A stretch of 64,000 nucleotides of DNA from Gracilariopsis chorda (Eukaryota > Rhodophyta > Florideophyceae > Gracilariales > Gracilariaceae). Below are positions 10,539 through 20,900 of this stretch, one piece after another. The notes beneath the pieces are model-generated. The model was not told where the DNA came from. It did not search any database and saw only the letters and a list, made by a program, of their open reading frames with translations. A program made the position numbers and the translations under genes. The stretch's first letter is position 1. Each line of letters opens with the position of its first letter. Location of the stretch: the NCBI GenBank assembly GCA_003194525.1, contig NBIV01000114.1, positions 124,001 through 188,000 on the forward strand, read 5' to 3'.

Positions 10539-10900
10539 TTGTGTTATGATACCGTTTGGATGGGGAGGGGGTTCAACAGGAACTTGAAGATAGATAGACA
10601 CTGGATTTGTCGGAGGCGCGAAACAGTGGCGTTGATGACGGAGTTGACTGCTTTCGTTCACGGCTACGCGCTGCAGGATGTGCTGTTCCCGGAACGTTGC
10701 GCATGCAACATTGCTTGCTTCATGTGTCGTGCGTGTCCACGCGTCATACGCGTAACCATTCCCTTGTACCTCTTCACAGTAGTCAGCAAGCCGCATGCTG
10801 GAACAGGCCGCGAGTTTCCAAGCGCGCCGCCATCGACCCCCGCCATCGCCCCTCCGTCTCCATCGCAACTCGCATCCGCCCGCAGCGGCTTCGATCCGCC
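10539..10900. promoter_or_regulatory. shared divergent promoter of GOT1 and RPN9
   Basis: The two start codons point away from each other across about 360 bp. No clear TATA box is seen. The RPN9 side becomes strongly C-rich just before its ATG, like the leaders of several genes in this window. Confidence 0.55.
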
Positions 10901-12073
10901 ATGAGCAACGCCGCCGCCACAGAATACATTCAACAGCGCGTATCTACCGCGCCCACCGACGCCGCAAAAAGTGCCCTCACAACTCTCCAGCAGCAGTACA
11001 CCCAAAAACTCTGGCATCAGCTCACCGAGCACGTTAAAAAGCTCGTCACTGATCCTCAAATCCCCGATAAACGCGGACTCTACACCTCCTTTTTGCACCA
11101 CTTCGAGGCTAAATTAAACCCCGTCTCACTTGTTCAGATCCTTGCGCACATTGTGCACGCTGAGTTGCATCAGATACCATCGGAAGCGCTCGCTTTTCTC
11201 ACTCCTTTGCTCGTTAAGGATCAGGACAAGGATACCGTTGTCACAGCTCACGATGAGGCTCATGTACTCTTGCTTTCACATGTAGCTGTGCTACACATGC
11301 AGGCCAATGATACTGCTGCTTGTAAGAAGGATGTGGAAGCCGCCCGTGTCCTTGTTGAAGCTGCACACGATATGACCCCACTTGTTCATTCCGCTTTCTA
11401 TCGCGCCGCCGCAGAGTACCACAAGGTTGTGGGAACCGCCTCAGAATTCTTTCGAAACGCATTACTATTCCTTGCATACACCCCGCCGAACGCGTTAGAC
11501 GTCTCAGCCCAACATCGATGGGCATTTGATATTGGAATCGCTGCCCTTGTCGGAATCGACATTTACAACTTTGGAGAAGTGCTTTCACATTCAATTGTGC
11601 ACTCGCTGAAAGGCACTGAAAACGAATGGCTTCTGTTGTTATTGGAAGCGTTCAATACTGGAGATCTGGAGAAATTTGATCTTGTTTGTCAACAGGCTTC
11701 TGCTCAAATGAATGCACAACCAGTTCTGGTGGCCAATGAAGAGTTTCTAAGACAGAAGGTTACCATTCTCGCACTTATGGAGTTGTGCTTTTCCAGATCC
11801 TTGGAGCATTCGATTTCGTTTGCAGATGTACAAAAAGCGTGTCGCTTGCCGTTAAAGGAGGTTGAGTATCTGCTCATGAGGTCCATGAGCCTCGGTCTCA
11901 TATCGGGAGAAATTGATAATGTCGACCAATGTGTCACCATTTCACGCGTTCAACCACGCGTTCTTGGTAGGGAACCTATTGGCGAAATGTCTAAACGACT
12001 ATCGAAATGGACCCAACATGTTACCGATACAATCGCATTTTTGAACAAGAACACTGTCGGAATCGTGGAGTAG
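10901..12073 (+). CDS. RPN9: 26S proteasome regulatory subunit RPN9 (PSMD13), PCI domain
   Basis: The 390-residue protein is close to the human PSMD13 length (about 376). The N-terminal helical repeats include LWHQLTEHVKKLVTDPQI and a KRGLYTSFLHHFEAKLNPVS block typical of RPN9. The PCI/winged-helix part covers about residues 190-350: FNTGDLEKFD, then FLRQKVTILALMELCF and ISFADVQKACRLPLKEVEYL. RPN9 is a lid subunit of the 19S particle. I chose the ATG at MSNAAATEYI, since this gives the usual length. The frame is open for 98 more codons upstream but that sequence is Arg/His-rich and unlike the family. Intronless, confidently assigned. Confidence 0.95.
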   Translation: MSNAAATEYIQQRVSTAPTDAAKSALTTLQQQYTQKLWHQLTEHVKKLVTDPQIPDKRGLYTSFLHHFEAKLNPVSLVQILAHIVHAELHQIPSEALAFLTPLLVKDQDKDTVVTAHDEAHVLLLSHVAVLHMQANDTAACKKDVEAARVLVEAAHDMTPLVHSAFYRAAAEYHKVVGTASEFFRNALLFLAYTPPNALDVSAQHRWAFDIGIAALVGIDIYNFGEVLSHSIVHSLKGTENEWLLLLLEAFNTGDLEKFDLVCQQASAQMNAQPVLVANEEFLRQKVTILALMELCFSRSLEHSISFADVQKACRLPLKEVEYLLMRSMSLGLISGEIDNVDQCVTISRVQPRVLGREPIGEMSKRLSKWTQHVTDTIAFLNKNTVGIVE

Positions 12074-12222
12074 CTCTCGTCCTGCGACACCGCGCGTGGT
12101 ACCAAGGGTTATGCGCAATCACTCGATTGTTGCGCGGGTTGAGCTCATTGAAATGGTAAAGCAAACTCACTTATTTGGACTAATACCTTCTTTGATATCT
12201 GCTAGCGACACTTTTTGCGCAA

Positions 12223-12671
12223 ATGGAAGCAGACGAGTGCGACTCGGTATTTCCCTTTAGCGACATCAGTGAGAATGTTGGGCACCAAGCTTTGTGTGGC
12301 ACTATGGAAACGATTTCCTATTCTATGCCCCTGTTGATACAGGTAAAGGGTGTGGAATCATGTACGAGTACATTCCGGCTGTGTTAGTCTCAAAGGATGC
12401 AATGGGTACTCTTCAGCGACTGGCCGCTCTTGCTCCGCGTTATGAATCTGAGTCTCACAAAGAGCATCTTGGGAACGCAGTGGTGCTTTTAATTTCTGAC
12501 CTTCACTATGCGGATGCCTCTACCGGAACGACATTCATCCTGTCTGCGTTACGATCTGACAATAGTTTCGCTGTAACAAGGGAATTTATGGTGTGCATCT
12601 CGATGAACACGCTAACGATCGGGCTGGTACCATCCGTTCACACAAGTTTTCTGCGTGGAACACACCGATAA
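12223..12671 (+). CDS. possible small spliced gene, unrecognised
   Basis: From the ATG a frame encodes MEADECDSVFPFSDISENVG and ends after 54 codons. A second frame carries protein-like sequence (EYIPAVLVSKDAMGTLQRL, then NAVVLLISDLHYADASTG) to 12671. A GTAAAG donor-like site at 12343 lies where the first frame could be joined to the second, but the nearest in-phase acceptor would give a 26-base intron. An earlier exon ending at a GGTAAAGC site near 12153 is also possible. No family recognised. Gene model is tentative; it could equally be a pseudogene. Confidence 0.3.
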
Positions 12672-12728
12672 CACTCATAGTGAGCGGCAGCATTAACATT
12701 TGCCATTCACATCTAAAAATCCAATGTC

Positions 12729-13982
12729 TTAACAAGCTCCAGTTTTGAGTACCCTCGCCATGCGTGTGAAAGCCAGATTCAGCGTCTCCTCGTCCACAGC
12801 GGCGAAGCACATGCGAAAGAATCCAAACATCTCTCCATAGCACTGGCTACCAGGAGTTAATACAACACCTGCTGCGTTTAGATCTTTCCACAATTGCAGC
12901 TCCCCTTCAAGAGTAGGAGCTGGAATCCATTTTCTCATATCAATCCAAACGAAAAAGCCTGCTTGCGCCTCGCAGAACGGGATATTCAACCCGTTTAGAA
13001 AGGTGGCAACTTGTCCATAGGCACGTCTTAGGCGTAGCGGATTCTCTTTAAGATAAGATCGAAGCCACTTGTCTTGCGATAACACTTGTGCAACGCTCCA
13101 CTGCGTGACTAACGACACCGGTGAAGCAGATGAGAGAACAGCTCCACACTTGCGCAACTGCTCATTTTCAGTGTATAGCACACCCACACGAAGGCCTGAA
13201 AGGCAAAAGTCCTTGGACATGGTCCAAACGATGTGAACGTGTGGCGGCAGTTTGCCTTCCAGCACGTCTATGACGCTCGAGAAAGTGGCGTTTGGGTCGT
13301 GTACGCTGAGAGCATAAGCCTCATCAAAGGCGATGTGCACCTCTTTTCGCGCGGCCCATTCGACGAGCTGAGAGATTTTCTGAGGTGACAGAAGACGTCC
13401 CGTGGGGTTGTCAGGTGAGAGCACAATAACGAGGGGTACTCGTCTGGTGGTGGATGCTAGAGCGGCTTCTAAGGCTTCGATAGAGATCACGGGGTCCTCG
13501 TCATTGCAGTGGGCGATGATTGGGTGAACTGAAGCCATGGCATATACATCGCGAGTGATTCCGGAATAACCCGGGCCGGTAGCGATGACGCCGTCGTCAG
13601 CTTCGCACAACGCAAAGGCAAGTACATCTAAGACAGTAGTAGCACCGCTGTAAATGGAAAATCCTTCCGGCTCTGTAGGGAAGCGTGAAACGTGAGTGGA
13701 GAACAGCTTCGAAAGCTGGGCAGCAAGCTCGGGAATAGGGTGGGGTAAAGACGGATCCGGAGAGAAAACGGACTGCGGAGGGCTTGGAAGCTGTTCCAAA
13801 GCGTGCGCTACAAGCGGTAATGAAAGACGATTCTCGGCGATGGAAAGGTGTATAAGCCCATCCGGACGCTCAATGGGATGGTACGAGGGGAGAGTGGCGA
13901 GTGCGGCATGCGGCGGAACGGGCAGTTTGAGACGAGTTGCGCGCGGTGAAAGGCCCATCATGGCATACAGCTGAGCTCCCAT
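12729..13982 (-). CDS. ACC-synthase-like class I/II aminotransferase (PLP enzyme)
   Basis: The predicted protein has 417 residues from the first true ATG (MGAQLYAMMG); the longer frame begins at TTG. It is a fold-type I PLP enzyme. IHLSIAENRL is the N-terminal substrate-loop motif, SGATTVLDVLAFALC the helix binding the cofactor phosphate, LSPDNPTGRLLS carries the Asn, IAFDEAYALS the Asp that pairs with the pyridine nitrogen, and TMSKDFCLSGLRVG the Schiff-base lysine (about residue 257). PGSQCYGEMFGFFRMCFA contains the Arg that binds substrate carboxylate. The order and wording are closest to 1-aminocyclopropane-1-carboxylate synthases and their ACCS-like relatives. Whether it makes ACC or is a plain aminotransferase cannot be told. 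No plastid presequence is obvious. It runs convergently toward the small uncertain gene downstream. Confidence 0.85.
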   Translation of the reverse strand: MGAQLYAMMGLSPRATRLKLPVPPHAALATLPSYHPIERPDGLIHLSIAENRLSLPLVAHALEQLPSPPQSVFSPDPSLPHPIPELAAQLSKLFSTHVSRFPTEPEGFSIYSGATTVLDVLAFALCEADDGVIATGPGYSGITRDVYAMASVHPIIAHCNDEDPVISIEALEAALASTTRRVPLVIVLSPDNPTGRLLSPQKISQLVEWAARKEVHIAFDEAYALSVHDPNATFSSVIDVLEGKLPPHVHIVWTMSKDFCLSGLRVGVLYTENEQLRKCGAVLSSASPVSLVTQWSVAQVLSQDKWLRSYLKENPLRLRRAYGQVATFLNGLNIPFCEAQAGFFVWIDMRKWIPAPTLEGELQLWKDLNAAGVVLTPGSQCYGEMFGFFRMCFAAVDEETLNLAFTRMARVLKTGAC

Positions 13983-14174
13983 CGGTGGACAGCTCTCTCG
14001 GGCCAACGCGCAATTTAAAGAGGATGATTGGCGAAATGCCAATTGCTGAAGTGTACGTCACGCGTCGTGAGACGCGTCAAGAGATAATACGCACAGCCAC
14101 TGCATCATACGCCATGAAATACAAATTGCATTCCGACCTCAAAAGCGCGCGGTTTTGCTCTCCCACCTCTCCTT

Positions 14175-14280
14175 GCGGCTGCATTTATACACCGTCATGT
14201 TCTACTGTCTCTCCCAGCCGCTGCATTTATTCGCCGTCTTGCTCTACCATCTCTCCCTTCCGGCTGCCTTTATAAACCCC
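14175..14280 (+). repeat. tandem 42-43 bp repeat with TATA-like cores upstream of F-box gene
   Basis: Three successive units begin GGCTGCATTTATA, CCGCTGCATTTATT and GGCTGCCTTTATAA at 14177, 14219 and 14262. The first two share a following GTCNTG.TCTAC..TCTCTCCC tail. Each unit carries a TTTATA-like core, and the last lies about 100 bases before the start codon. Confidence 0.7.
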
Positions 14281-14376
14281 CAAGTCCCGCACGGCTTTCA
14301 CCTTCTCCCCTATCCCTCACCGAGCACTCAAGCCAACCTGTCGGAACCATCCTTCAGCTGTCGTCGTCATCGCAAA

Positions 14377-15024
14377 ATGCATGCCAAGCGCGCCATCGTC
14401 AAACCACGTTCCACGTGCCCTATCGCAAAACCTCGTGGCAAACGTCGGGACCATTTCGCGCATCTCCCTGCTGACATATCCACGGCAATAATTGACAACC
14501 TCGATGACCGTGAGCTTCGCCAATTGCCCAAGGTATCTTCCGGTTGGGCTTCGGTCTTCACCCGTCCAGATACCCAACCCCATTTTCGCAGTTTTATTCG
14601 TCGCAGATACGGTCCCGACTGCAAACCACGGGACAACCAATGCTGGGGCAGTGCCTACCTCGAGCTTCGTCGAGAACTCTGCCATCTCTGCCCCGATACG
14701 AACATTGCTCCCTTTGTCTATGCAGGAAGCTCCTCGTTGGCAGTCATGCTACCACAACCGGAGGAGGACACAACGCTTGTACTGTTCCCGCTTTGTCGGA
14801 GATGTTTCAGGCGCCTGCTGACATGCAACAATGACCCCTTCGTTCCTGTCGTCGAGCATGCCGAGTTGTCGCGGGTCTTCCCTCACGTCTCAGCTATTGT
14901 TGCCCGTGAGGCCTTGGTCAGCACAGGGTATTTGTATTCCGATCTTCCGCGCATTATAAAGGGCAACGTCAAGGGGATACAATACACACCAGCAAAACCC
15001 CTCACAATCACCAACCCTCGATAA
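14377..15024 (+). CDS. F-box-like protein with cysteine pairs
   Basis: The predicted protein has 215 residues from the ATG at MHAKRAIVKP; the longer open frame starts at TTG and is leader sequence. Residues about 29-60 (FAHLPADISTAIIDNLDDRE, then LRQLPKVSSGWASVF) fit an F-box-like helix set with Leu-Pro-x-Asp/Glu and a Trp. F-box proteins recruit substrates to SCF ubiquitin ligases. Further on, CHLCPDTN and CRRCFRRLLTC form Cys pairs that might bind zinc. No known substrate-binding repeat is visible. The second F-box-like gene of this window (39386-40441) has a similar plan, so these may belong to an expanded local family. Function is inferred from the F-box only. Confidence 0.6.
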   Translation: MHAKRAIVKPRSTCPIAKPRGKRRDHFAHLPADISTAIIDNLDDRELRQLPKVSSGWASVFTRPDTQPHFRSFIRRRYGPDCKPRDNQCWGSAYLELRRELCHLCPDTNIAPFVYAGSSSLAVMLPQPEEDTTLVLFPLCRRCFRRLLTCNNDPFVPVVEHAELSRVFPHVSAIVAREALVSTGYLYSDLPRIIKGNVKGIQYTPAKPLTITNPR

Positions 15025-15133
15025 TCTAACAAAACTCCCATCACTTGTACAAAAGTTAGTCTCAACAATTAGTACCACCATGTACAGCATTAATTAAACA
15101 TGCACTTCCAATCAAAAACAAAGACATCAATAG

Positions 15134-16545
15134 TCATCGCCGAACAATACTTGACGCCTCCTGTGCTGACATTCTCCAAGCTCGCAATCGTTCTTGTTCG
15201 TCACTGTCTTGTCTCAAGTCGGAATCATTCTGTTCGCCTTCTTCGTCCAGCGCTTCGAGCGGCTTAAACTCAGGTGGCGACGAAGCACGCTCATCGTTTC
15301 CGCGATACAACTCCCAATCGTCCTTCTGCTCTTCGGCACCAAACACTGCTCCCTGTGATGGTGTCTGCATATCATCTGATTGGTTCACTTCCACGCTCAC
15401 TTCTGCCGTCTCACTATTGCCAGATCTGGGAAACATGGACTTCCATGAGAACAGCGTTGGGTCCCCATCCCTTCTTCCATTCTCATGTGGATATCTTCGC
15501 GTCACCGATTTGTTTCCGAAAACAGCACGTTTCCGGTCCCCCGGGGAGCGTGGAGAGTCATGTGCAGGCAGTTGCAAAGGGTCCTCGTCAGCTTCCAGTA
15601 AACTAGCGCCACTAGCCGGTTCGTACCCTTCAACTCCTCGTTCGCTATCCTCATCTGCCTCCTCTCCCGGCGTGGGTGGCGGTGGCGCGCTCATCCAATC
15701 CCTGGTGACCATTGATTCTGAGTAATTTCTCAAAGGTGCTGGTCCACGCCCAACGAATGTGCCCGTAGCACGCATGCCGACCTTTTCAGATGAAACGTAG
15801 TCGTTCAAAGCATCTGTGTCGACTGAATACGGACGGGTACGCGCTCGACGATGACTCCTACTTCTGGAGCGACCTGATTTCTTGACATCCCCTTCTGTTG
15901 ACGACGCTCTTCCAGTGCTTGGAGCATCTTCATCCTGGGTTAGCTGTTGGTCACCGAGATCAATGCTTGTCAGCTTTGTCTGCAAAAGCTCACCATCTTT
16001 ATCGGGAGATTCTTCTTGCACGTCACTATCATCATGGACCTCCCGCTCATGCGGAGACACCTCAGCCTTGTGTTCTTCCGAAATACCGTGCGCATGGCGT
16101 TGTTCCTCTTCGTTTGCATCACTGGTTTCTTCTAATAACGAGTGCGAATGTACATCTTGGCGATAATTCCGGTGCTTCTGTTCAGCTTTGAGTACAGCTT
16201 GTGGCTTATCGTTGCGCTCAACTTGATTATCTGCTACCAGAGCCGGGGCGGTGTTTTCCGGTATATTTTCTGTGTCGACTTGTTGTGTAGATGAAGAATC
16301 TTCCCGATCATCAACGGATGATTCATTTGAATTCATATTTTGCGCTTCCGAAGAAAAGGTATCTACAAGTAGTTTTAGAGCTTCTTTCTTGTAGTTGTCA
16401 TAGAACGCATCATCATAAACACCATCTCGGACGTTGAGTAACGCAAGGTCGATATCAGCATCACAGTGGTTCACCACAGCAGCCAAAAACTGATCACTCC
16501 TCTCAGGGAGCACTTGCTTCAAATGACTAATCTCGTTTGAAAAAA
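15134..16545 (-). CDS. frame-shifted C-terminal extension of maspardin: CUE-like domain plus acidic/RS-rich tail
   Basis: This frame is open from before 16545 to 15134, but its first ATG (16336) lies after the most conserved-looking part. That part, ISHLKQVLPERSDQFLAAVV then CDADIDLALLNV, resembles a CUE/UBA ubiquitin-binding helix bundle. After it come Ser/Glu/Asp-rich stretches, an Arg-Ser block (RSGRSRSRSHRRARTR near the middle) and more acidic sequence. The maspardin frame upstream stops only 18 bases after a T6 run on the coding strand (plus-strand A6 at 16540-16545). Removing one base there joins the frames (…AGIDRF to SNEISHLKQ) into one 806-residue protein. No GT-AG intron fits. It may be an assembly or natural indel, or a separate gene starting at 16336. 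Confidence 0.6.
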
Positions 16546-17555
16546 CGATCAATGCCAGCACTCTGTCTCTCTTCAAAAGCGAGTTGAGCCTTGTTCTCAA
16601 TCTCTTCTCGCGACACAGCACGTCTATTTCGTTTCTCTCGTTCACTTCTCCTTCTCAGAATGGCCGGCGGTAAAGGTCGGGGTCTCGCCGGAGGCGGCAC
16701 AGGCATGGGACCATTCACCTTTGGTGCGTTTCTTCGCAAATGCACAATGAGATGAACGTTGACATCGTCCGGAACAGAGAGGTAGGGAAAGTCAGCACCT
16801 CGTTTAAGTAATGCTCGTTTCGAACATGGAAGCGCTGCGGCTGTATCATCGGAAAGTTGCAGGGCTGCTGTGGTGCGGTCAAGGGTATCGATGAGCGTAA
16901 TGCGCTCTCCCGGTACATGAATTCTGTCCACGACGGATGAACTGTTGATTGAGAGCGCGAGACGGGAGGCTAAAACGTCGCGGGGGCAACGCATGGTATG
17001 ACCTATAGCGAATTCGGCCGCGTTTGCAAGTTGCAGAGTGGTGCGTCCCTTTGGAAGTATGGCACGCATGGTACCCCGTACAAGAAAGTCCGGAAGCCAT
17101 TTAAGCACGCGCGGAGAATACGGAATAGGAAGATTGAGATTTGCAGTGGCTAGAAAAGAATGTGTCAAAAGCAAAGAAGCAACACGTTCAGGACGGCGGG
17201 CTGTATAATGCAGTGCGAGAAATCCACCGAGACCGGCGCCGTAGAAATGGGCACGACGGATGGAAAGCGTTTCCAAAAAGATGTGCAGCGCGTCACAAAA
17301 CTCGGGCACGCTCCAGTACGTGGGGATCTGGACGGAGAGAACGCGATATCCGAGCGGGGCGAGCGATATGAGTTGATTGAAGAAAGACTCTGCTGAACCG
17401 ATGAGAGAGTGAAAGCAGATGAGAGGCTCGGGGTATGAACGCGGACCCCAGTCGTAGTACAGCCATTGGTTTGGGTTGGTGTGACCGATGGGCAGCAGGT
17501 TTCGGGGAACCCAGGCGCGGAAATTAGCGTAAGCCTGGGAGAAGGCCAGCTCCAT
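16527..17555 (-). CDS. SPG21: maspardin (SPG21) family alpha/beta-hydrolase-like protein
   Basis: As read, the protein has 342 residues from the first ATG (MELAFSQAYANF); the longer frame begins at GTG. Residues about 20-290 are maspardin-like: NQWLYYDWGPRS, EPLICFHSLIGSAESFFNQL (the LPGxxGxxxxF-like segment), YRVLSVQIPTYWSVPEFCDA, and YGAGLGGFLALHYTARRPERV. The last is the nucleophile elbow: maspardin has GASLGG, and here the Ser position is Gly (GAGLGG, residues 106-111), so serine-hydrolase activity looks lost. FPYLSVPDDVNVHLIVHLRR matches the family's C-terminal strands. Maspardin acts on endosomal/trans-Golgi membranes. A Pro/Arg-rich linker follows and the frame ends just after a homopolymer (see the tail entry). 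It is divergent from RTEL1. Confidence 0.9.
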   Translation of the reverse strand: MELAFSQAYANFRAWVPRNLLPIGHTNPNQWLYYDWGPRSYPEPLICFHSLIGSAESFFNQLISLAPLGYRVLSVQIPTYWSVPEFCDALHIFLETLSIRRAHFYGAGLGGFLALHYTARRPERVASLLLTHSFLATANLNLPIPYSPRVLKWLPDFLVRGTMRAILPKGRTTLQLANAAEFAIGHTMRCPRDVLASRLALSINSSSVVDRIHVPGERITLIDTLDRTTAALQLSDDTAAALPCSKRALLKRGADFPYLSVPDDVNVHLIVHLRRNAPKVNGPMPVPPPARPRPLPPAILRRRSEREKRNRRAVSREEIENKAQLAFEERQSAGIDRFFKRD

Positions 17556-17976
17556 TGCGGGCGCGACGGCGCGGAGCCACGGCGTTGACGGTCGGCGGAT
17601 GTGAATCGCCGTCAAGAGCGCGTCCAAAGCGCGTACGACTCGTTCGCCGTGCGCCTGGAACACGGTGTCGCCGCCATTTCAAAGCTCGCCTCCTGATATG
17701 CCATCCGTCAACCGAAACAACACGGGCTGCCCTACCACCGTCACACTGTGCATGCACTGTAAGCTCAATATGCTTACAGCTCTCCGCATCTTTGTCACGG
17801 CGCATTCCGCTGCCACGCCTCAGCAGAGCCGCTTTCGATTCGTAAGTTCCCGCCAATCCTCACATGCTGCCGAAACGCAATCGGAACGAGCGTGCCAGTT
17901 GGGCAGCGCGAGTACCGGCGGTATAAACGTACCGAAAGTGAGCTCTCGCTCCCCGTCGTTCATCGACCGCCCCACA

Positions 17977-20900
17977 ATGGTGTTGCTCCCAGTCAGCGGC
18001 GTTGAAATCGACTTTCCCTATGAGCCATATGGTGCCCAAATTCGCTACATGTCCCACGTGATCGACTCCCTTCGACACGGTAAAAACGCCTTGCTCGAGT
18101 CTCCCACAGGCACTGGAAAGACCTTATGTCTTCTCTGCGCCGCTTTAGCATGGCGACATACCTACATTGCCGCTCTGCAAGCTCGTTCAATTCCCGCCGC
18201 TTCAGCGCCCACTTCACTTTTGGAAAAAGCGGGCGTTCGACCGTCGGATAATACCAACGATGGCTCTTCCGCCCTGGATGTTCTTATCCGACCTCATGCC
18301 AACGCTCATTTGGCAGCTCCACGTATCATTTTCTCCTCGCGCACGCATTCTCAATTGGCTCAGGCCGTCAATGAATTGAAGAAGACCATCTACAAACCGA
18401 GTATGTCAATTCTGGCCAGTCGAGATCAGCTTTGTATCCACGACATCTCGGACTCCATGTCAGGTTCCCGTCTCAATTCCATGTGCAGACGTCTCACGCA
18501 AAAGAGACAATGCCGATATCATCTACCGATTGCATCCAGCCGCCCGTATGAAAACCGCAGTGAACAGATCATCGCCGACATGCAAGCCGCTGGCGCAATG
18601 GATATTGAAGAGCTTCAAGACTTTGGAAAAACTCAAGGTGCATGCCCTTGGTTTCTATCCAGAGCTGCTGCTCAAGCGGATGGCTGCGAAATCCTCTTTC
18701 TGCCGTACAACTATCTGCTCGACAAGGGCATTCGATCCACTCTGGAAATCGATTGGACTAATGACATTGTCATCATTGACGAGGCGCATAATCTTGAGTC
18801 CATCTGTGCAGATTCTATGAGCTTTGATCTCACCGCTTCACTTCGATCCCATTGTGACACCGAGCTTTCAAACATCTTAGAACGCGGAATCCGTCCTGGC
18901 GGCCTTGTCATTCCTGCCTTGCAACAGCTTGAAAAGACCGAAAAGGGACTTGATAGTCTAATTGGGTCAGAGAACCGCGAGCTTTATGAGATTAGAGCTT
19001 TACGCACCATGCTACAAACTGTTGATACGTTTATCCACAATCAACGTTTAGACCGCGGTCAAAACAGCGACATTGCGTTTGGAGTTTATCCGGGGAATCG
19101 ACTTCGCCAGCTTCTTCAAGAGAATCAAGGTCCCACTGCCGATACTTACGAGCTCTTCCTAGAATTGTTGGACCGTGCTATGGGAAGGGATGCCGAAATC
19201 AATGACTCATCACGTCGAAACGATGCCCAGCGCCAATCGGCACCAAGTACAACCGCTATGAAGGCAGTGCAAACAGCCATCCGTGTCTTATTTGAAAGCA
19301 CCAGAGGCGGTACGGAAGAGTGCTTTCGAACAGTGATTCAAGAATCCAAATCCAATCCGAACGCAGGACGTACCATATCCTACTGGTGTTTTAAACCTGC
19401 AATCGCGATGAAGACCCTTAGAACACTTAATCTGCGTTGTTTGTTGCTCACAAGTGGTACCTTATCACCGATGGATTCTTTTGCCGCAGAGCTTGGTCTC
19501 GACTTTCCAGTCCGTCTGGAAAACCCGCATGTAGTCACGAAGGCACAGATATGGGCTGGCATTTTGCGAAATGGCCCCGATGTCAATGGTATGAGAGGAG
19601 CTCGACTTACATCAGCCTATCACGCCAGGGGAGAACAAACAAGCATTGAGCTGGGTAGAACTTTAATTCGTATCGCGTCTGTCGTACCTGATGGACTGCT
19701 TGTATTCTTTCCGTCCTATGGTTCTTTGTATTATTGCACAGAGGTGTGGCAGAAATACGGGCCGTTCCCAAACCGAGCAAAGCCATCAATATGGGAGCAC
19801 CTTCTTCAGAAGAAGCCTATAGTAGCTGAAGAGCGAGATTCGTCAAAATTCGCGGCAGCCATTCTAGCCCACCGCACAAACGTTGACAATCGTCTTGGAT
19901 CTATACTGCTAGCAGTGTGTAGGGGTAAGGTGTCCGAAGGAATCGATTTTAGCGACGAATATGGTCGGGCTGTTGTAATTACTGGCCTTCCCTATCCTTC
20001 AGCTATGGATCCTAAAGTAGTCCTCAAACGAGAGTTTGCAGATGAAGAAGCGAAAAAGTCTGATGAACAGCCTATTCGAGTAAACGGTAAACGAAGTACC
20101 TTGAAAGTTCCAAATGGATCGGAGTGGTACACGACTCAGGCAATTCGCGCTGTTAATCAAGCTGTGGGGAGGGCGATTCGACACCGGTTCGACTACGGTG
20201 CTATCCTACTCTGCGATGAAAGGTTTCAATCCAAAAACCTGCAACAGAAAGTTTCAAAGTGGATCCGCTCGAGCCTTTCTGTGTGCCCTACGTTCGGAGC
20301 TGGTGAAAGCTCCCTTCAAGGATTCTACGCGCAGGCCGTCACATCGCAATTTGCAAAGGAAGGCGAGCAGAAAAGACTGGAAGCTCAAAAACGACTACAA
20401 AAGCAGGCCACCCAACGACTGACCAGCGAAGCTGAAAAAGAAAGCGTCCGAACCGCTCAGAAGTTGTTGAAGGATATGAATCCCCCTCCTACAACGGACC
20501 AGGAGTTCTTAGACGAACTGATGGCCTTCTCTGCACGTTTCAAGGGAGATAAACCGTTAAACAAGAGGAACGAGCAGCCGCCAACGCAAAAAGTGAGCTC
20601 TATGGCCAAAGTGTTAGACTTTGGCAGTCAGGAAGTTCGTGGAGGGATGCTGGATAGCGGTTCGCTGCGACTGTCAGTTACCAAGAACGCCGCAAACGAC
20701 GCAGTAAATGGCAGCAAACGAAGCGCAAAGTTCCTTGCGGCTCAACCAGAAGCCATTGACAGCGACGAAGATGATGGCATACAAGCGAAGCGGGCGCGGA
20801 CGCAAGAGCCCTCAAAAACGCAAAGACAAACTCAGACTCACCCAAAAAAAAGAATAACTGAGGTGCGTAGAGCACCAAGTGTAACGAACGGGATGAGTTG

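Noticed and set aside
10539..10868. N-terminal 110-codon extension of GOT1
   Set aside because: Starts at a non-ATG codon, is low-complexity and overlaps the divergent RPN9 promoter; GOT1 proteins begin at the chosen ATG.
17665..17976. 104-codon N-terminal extension of RTEL1
   Set aside because: It begins at GTG, is unlike the family and RTEL1 similarity starts at the chosen ATG; kept as an alternative only from the ATG at 17698.
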